Shown: positions 61,160 to 64,000 of the stretch, in pieces
How positions within the stretch are numbered: position 1 is the first letter of the stretch
Layout: the number at the start of each line of letters is the position of its first letter
Source of the DNA: Planctomycetota bacterium
Lineage (GTDB): Bacteria; Planctomycetota; J058; JAJDCP01
Assembly (NCBI GenBank): GCA_029260765.1
Contig: JAJDCP010000025.1
Coordinates: 1-64,000, forward strand
Direction: 5' to 3'
Length of the DNA: 64,000 nt
Program-made: the position numbers and the translations under genes
Notes under the pieces: model-generated
What the model was told of the DNA's origin: nothing
What the model saw: the letters and a program-made list of their open reading frames with translations, nothing else
Databases searched by the model: none

Positions 61160-62257
61160 ATGACCACGTTGCGTCCGATCGACTCTTTTGCCGGCGCCCG
61201 CTCGAGCCTGTCGCCCCAGCACCGCCTGGCCAGCGTACGCGAGCGCGCGGTCGACTTCCGCAACCAGTTGCTGGCCGATCGACCTGTCCCCTACTACCGG
61301 TCTTTCTCGTTGGTGCGCGTGCCGTATCCGGTCCGCTATGGCCTTCTCAACGCCTGCGGCTACGGACTGCTGAATGCCCTGCGCACGCCGAGCCCGATGC
61401 TCCACATCGTCAACCGCATGTTCGTGGTGCAATTCCAGACAGACGAGGGCCCCAAGACCTTGCTGTTCTCCCCCAGCGACGTGCAACGCAACCGCGAGAC
61501 TCCCTTCTTCGCCCGCATGGCTCGGGGACTGGGACCGCTGCAAGCACAGGCTGAGCGCTTCCTCGCTCCGATGCTCGGCTCGGTCGAGGCGGCCCTGCAA
61601 CAGGCGGGCCTCGCCCCCGAAGACATCGACTACATCTCCTACGATCACCTGCACACCCAGGATCTTCGGCGTTGGCTCGGCAGCACCGGACAACCCGGCA
61701 TGTTTCCCTTTGCGCGCCTTTTGGTCACCGAGCAGGAGTGGGCGACCGCCTGCGCACCTCTGCCGCCGCAGGCTGATTGGTACTGCCCCGACGGCACGCG
61801 TGACATCGACCCGAAGCGCCTGCTGTTCTTCGAGGGGGACGTGCGGCTGGGCGAGGGTGTAGCGCTGATGCGCACTCCCGGGCACACCCAGGGCAACCAC
61901 TCCCTGGTGGTGCATTCGCCGGAGGGACTGTTGGTGACCTCCGAGAACGGCATCGGGCCGGACTCCTACGCCCCGCTTGCCTCCAAGATCCCCGGTTTGC
62001 GGGCCTATGCGCTCGAGACCGGCATGGAGGTCGTGCTCAACGGCAACACGCTGGAGGGCGGTCTCGACCAGTATCTGTCGATGGTGCAGGAGAAGGAGGT
62101 CGCCGGGCCGTCCGCCCGCAACCCCGATTTCCCCAACCTGGTCTGCTCCTCAGAGCTGGCCAGCTATTGGGGCTTCCCTGGCATCCGTCCCAGCTTCGCC
62201 TTCGGCGAGCTGTGTTTCGGCAAGCCGGTCGCCTCTGTTGCCCGGGCAGTCTCTTGA
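61160..62257 (+). CDS. Divergent metallo-beta-lactamase-fold protein
   Basis: A 365-residue protein with an MBL-like core. The expected HxHxDH motif reads HLHTQD (His163, His165, Gln167, Asp168), so two metal-site residues are changed, while the later TPGHTQGNHSL is intact. The N-terminal 90 residues are an extension with no known fold. It may keep a different metal site or act on an unusual substrate. The ATG at 61160 follows GGAGG with 8 bases of spacing. The next gene overlaps its stop (TTGA), so it belongs to the SDR/flavoprotein operon. Confidence 0.6.
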   Translation: MTTLRPIDSFAGARSSLSPQHRLASVRERAVDFRNQLLADRPVPYYRSFSLVRVPYPVRYGLLNACGYGLLNALRTPSPMLHIVNRMFVVQFQTDEGPKTLLFSPSDVQRNRETPFFARMARGLGPLQAQAERFLAPMLGSVEAALQQAGLAPEDIDYISYDHLHTQDLRRWLGSTGQPGMFPFARLLVTEQEWATACAPLPPQADWYCPDGTRDIDPKRLLFFEGDVRLGEGVALMRTPGHTQGNHSLVVHSPEGLLVTSENGIGPDSYAPLASKIPGLRAYALETGMEVVLNGNTLEGGLDQYLSMVQEKEVAGPSARNPDFPNLVCSSELASYWGFPGIRPSFAFGELCFGKPVASVARAVS

Positions 62258-63084
62258 GCGTCAAGGGCAGGGTGTTTGTGGTCAGCGGCTGCGCCAGTGG
62301 CATCGGGGCGCGCATCGTCTCGTTGCTTGCCGAGCGCGGCGGGCGCGTGCTGGCGAGCGACATCGACCTGCCAGGTCTACAAGCGCAGGCTGAAAGGCTC
62401 GCCTGGCCGTCGTCCCAGGTACGCCTGTGCAGCCTGGATGTCCGCCAGGCAGACGCCTGGCAGGCCGCTGTCGACGACGCGTTGAAGACCTGGGGACAGC
62501 TCGATGTAGTCATCAACAACGCCGGCGTGCTCAAACCTGGCTACATCCACGAGCTGCCGCTCGAAGATCTCGACCTGCACATCGACACAAACGTCAAAGG
62601 CATGATCCTGGGAACGCGCGCCGCGGCACGACAGATGGTGCAGCAAGGCCACGGCCATATCGTCAACATCGCCTCGCTTGCCGGCATCGCCGCTGTTCCC
62701 GGCCTGTGCCTCTATACAGCGTCGAAGTTCGCGGCGCGCGGCTTCTCCCTGTCGGCCGCCGAAGAGCTTCGGCCGCTAGGCGTCGCGCTGACCGTGGTCT
62801 GCCCCGACCTGGTCAAGTCGCCGATGTACGATCTGCAGCTCGACTTCCCCGAGGCAGACATCAGCTTCTCCGGCTCGCGTCCTCTGCACATCGATGAAGT
62901 CGCCACCCTCGTAGTTGGGAGGGTGCTCAAGCACCGTCCTCTGCAAGTCTGCCTGCCGCCAATTCGCGGTTGGACGGCGCGTGTGGTTGCGACCTTCCCC
63001 GACCTGAGCCGGCAATTGATTCCGTGGTTGCGCCGCAAGGGCGCGGCCGAGCGCGAAGCGCGTCGACTGCAGAGGGAACCATGA
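62254..63084 (+). CDS. Short-chain dehydrogenase/reductase
   Basis: A 276-residue classical SDR. The cofactor motif is SGCASGIG (11-18), with Ser replacing the usual first Thr. NNAG, the catalytic Ser in NIASLAG and YTASK (Tyr154, Lys158) follow. A C-terminal extension with basic and hydrophobic residues (LIPWLRRKGAAEREARR) suggests membrane association. The TTG at 62254 overlaps the upstream stop; its ribosome site is weak, so coupling probably drives translation. The flavoprotein gene follows with an ATGA overlap. A role in reducing a lipid ketone, such as an alkyl-DHAP, is conceivable. Confidence 0.8.
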   Translation: MSVKGRVFVVSGCASGIGARIVSLLAERGGRVLASDIDLPGLQAQAERLAWPSSQVRLCSLDVRQADAWQAAVDDALKTWGQLDVVINNAGVLKPGYIHELPLEDLDLHIDTNVKGMILGTRAAARQMVQQGHGHIVNIASLAGIAAVPGLCLYTASKFAARGFSLSAAEELRPLGVALTVVCPDLVKSPMYDLQLDFPEADISFSGSRPLHIDEVATLVVGRVLKHRPLQVCLPPIRGWTARVVATFPDLSRQLIPWLRRKGAAEREARRLQREP

Positions 63085-64000
63085 ACGATCCACGCAGTTT
63101 CTGGGCGTGGGGCCTGGCGGCGAAGCTGCCTCCCCCCGAGCTGCGGCTCGCGATCGCCAGCCAGCTGGCGAGTTTGCTGGGAGCCGGGTCCGAGCTTGAG
63201 CTGCAGCCCGACCCGCAGCTCGACGCGCTGCGGCTGCCGCGTGCGCGCCTCGAAGTGCCCGCCAGCCTTGCGGATCTGTGCTGCGCCGACGACGAAGCGC
63301 GGGTCCGGCACACCTATGGACGGGGTTACTGCGACCTGCTGCGTGGCTTCCGCGGCGACTTCGGCAGTGCCCCCGACCTGGTGGCACGACCGCGTGACGA
63401 AGCAGGTATCGAGCGCGTCCTCGACTGGGCGACCGGTGCCCGGGTGGCGGTGATCCCGTGGGGCGGGGGAACCAATGTGGTCGGTGGCGTCGAAGCGGCC
63501 GTCGGCGACGGTTTCGCGGGCGTGGTCAGCCTCGACCTGACGGGGCTCGACCAGGTGCTCGAAGTCGACAGCAACGCCCGGCTGGCACGCGTCCAGGCCG
63601 GCATTCTCGGACCAGATCTCGAGCGCCAGCTCTCCGCCCATGGGCTGACTCTGCGCCATTATCCGCAGTCCTTCGAGTTCTCGACCCTGGGAGGTTGGAT
63701 CGCCACCCGTTCCGGCGGGCACTACGCGACCGGCCGCACGCGCATCGACGACTTCGTGGCCGGCTTGCGCAGCCTGACCCCGGCGGGAGCCCTCGAGAGC
63801 CGCAGGCTCCCCGGGTCCGGCGCCGGGCCTTCGCCGGACCGCTGGGTGATGGGGGGCGAAGGCGCGCTCGGCATCATCAGCCAGGCGTGGATGCGGGTGA
63901 CGAGGCTGCCCCGCTTCCGCTCCAAACTCAGCCTGGGCTTTGGGACCTTCGAGGCGGCAGTCGATGCCTGCCGGAGTCTGGCCCAATCAGGTTTGCAGCC
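63081..64000 (+). CDS. Alkyl-DHAP-synthase-like FAD-binding oxidase (partial)
   Basis: At least 306 residues; the gene runs off the right edge. It belongs to the VAO/FAD_binding_4 family. The FAD loop is VIPWGGGTNVVGG, and HYPQSFEFSTLGGWIATRSG, GHYATGRTRIDDFVAGLRSLTPAG and MGGEGALGIISQAWM follow the pattern of alkyldihydroxyacetonephosphate synthase, which swaps an acyl for an alkyl chain to begin ether-lipid synthesis. Glycolate-oxidase-like members share these motifs, so the substrate is not settled; the missing C-terminal half would help. The ATG at 63081 overlaps the SDR stop (ATGA), with AGAGGGA just ahead. Confidence 0.75.
   Translation, partial: MNDPRSFWAWGLAAKLPPPELRLAIASQLASLLGAGSELELQPDPQLDALRLPRARLEVPASLADLCCADDEARVRHTYGRGYCDLLRGFRGDFGSAPDLVARPRDEAGIERVLDWATGARVAVIPWGGGTNVVGGVEAAVGDGFAGVVSLDLTGLDQVLEVDSNARLARVQAGILGPDLERQLSAHGLTLRHYPQSFEFSTLGGWIATRSGGHYATGRTRIDDFVAGLRSLTPAGALESRRLPGSGAGPSPDRWVMGGEGALGIISQAWMRVTRLPRFRSKLSLGFGTFEAAVDACRSLAQSGLQ

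Overview
The window is a high-GC, gene-dense bacterial chromosome segment of 64 kb with about 53 protein genes, two tRNA genes, no insertion sequence, no CRISPR array and no rRNA. Lipoprotein signals (LSAC, LTGC), an ExbB/ExbD/TonB-like set, a BamD-like TPR protein and a hopanoid gene (HpnH) point to a cell with two membranes. An extended GreA of the chlamydial/spirochaetal type, many TPR/HEAT proteins, a membrane-anchored kinase-like protein, a VTC-CotH-DUF4956 cassette and a selenocysteine tRNA fit a lineage such as Planctomycetota or another PVC/deltaproteobacteria-like group. The phylum is an inference and cannot be fixed from the sequence alone.

Layout. 0.4-2.2 kb: SGNH hydrolase-like membrane protein and a hypothetical. 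2.2-6.3 kb (minus): short-chain dehydrogenase, zinc-ribbon coiled-coil protein, polytopic GT-C-like protein. 6.5-7.4 kb: exported TPR protein. 7.5-12.5 kb (minus): universal stress protein, fatty-acid desaturase, sensor kinase, OmpR-type regulator, FHA-HTH protein. 12.8-18.4 kb: two large lipoproteins, one with four PPC-like domains and a propeller, one a PQQ-type sugar dehydrogenase with two haem-c motifs. 18.6-22.1 kb: serS, a glycerol-3-phosphate dehydrogenase and a small exported protein. 22.1-26.7 kb (minus): lipoprotein, class IV aminotransferase, helical protein, HEAT-repeat protein. 27.0-29.3 kb: membrane-anchored pseudokinase. 29.3-32.8 kb (minus): prfC, selC (tRNA-Sec), an MBL hydrolase and two tandem pilin-like proteins. 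33.0-36.8 kb: GNAT protein, exported protein, hpnH and a membrane protein.

36.8-50.4 kb (minus) is the most striking part: a tightly packed run of 12 or 13 genes. In transcription order it encodes a TPR lipoprotein, two exported coiled-coil proteins, ExbB, ExbD, a TonB-like protein with a long Glu-Pro rod, an exported TPR-like protein, a small cytosolic protein, an actin-fold ATPase, a membrane TPR protein, an NtrB-type kinase, an NtrC-type sigma54 activator and a HEAT membrane protein. A sequence with the sigma54 core GG-N10-GC lies just upstream of the first gene. I read this as a candidate envelope-spanning, ion-driven machine with its own regulatory pair, and it is the best candidate for an undescribed system here.

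50.6-64 kb: tRNA-Leu(UAG) with a strong terminator, a repeat-rich non-coding stretch, the VTC-CotH-DUF4956 cassette (minus), an S1-domain protein, extended GreA, two small membrane proteins, an EF-hand protein, and an operon of a divergent MBL-fold protein, a short-chain dehydrogenase and an alkyl-DHAP-synthase-like flavoprotein that runs off the right edge. Translation starts were chosen from Shine-Dalgarno spacing and signal peptides; several genes use GTG or TTG.
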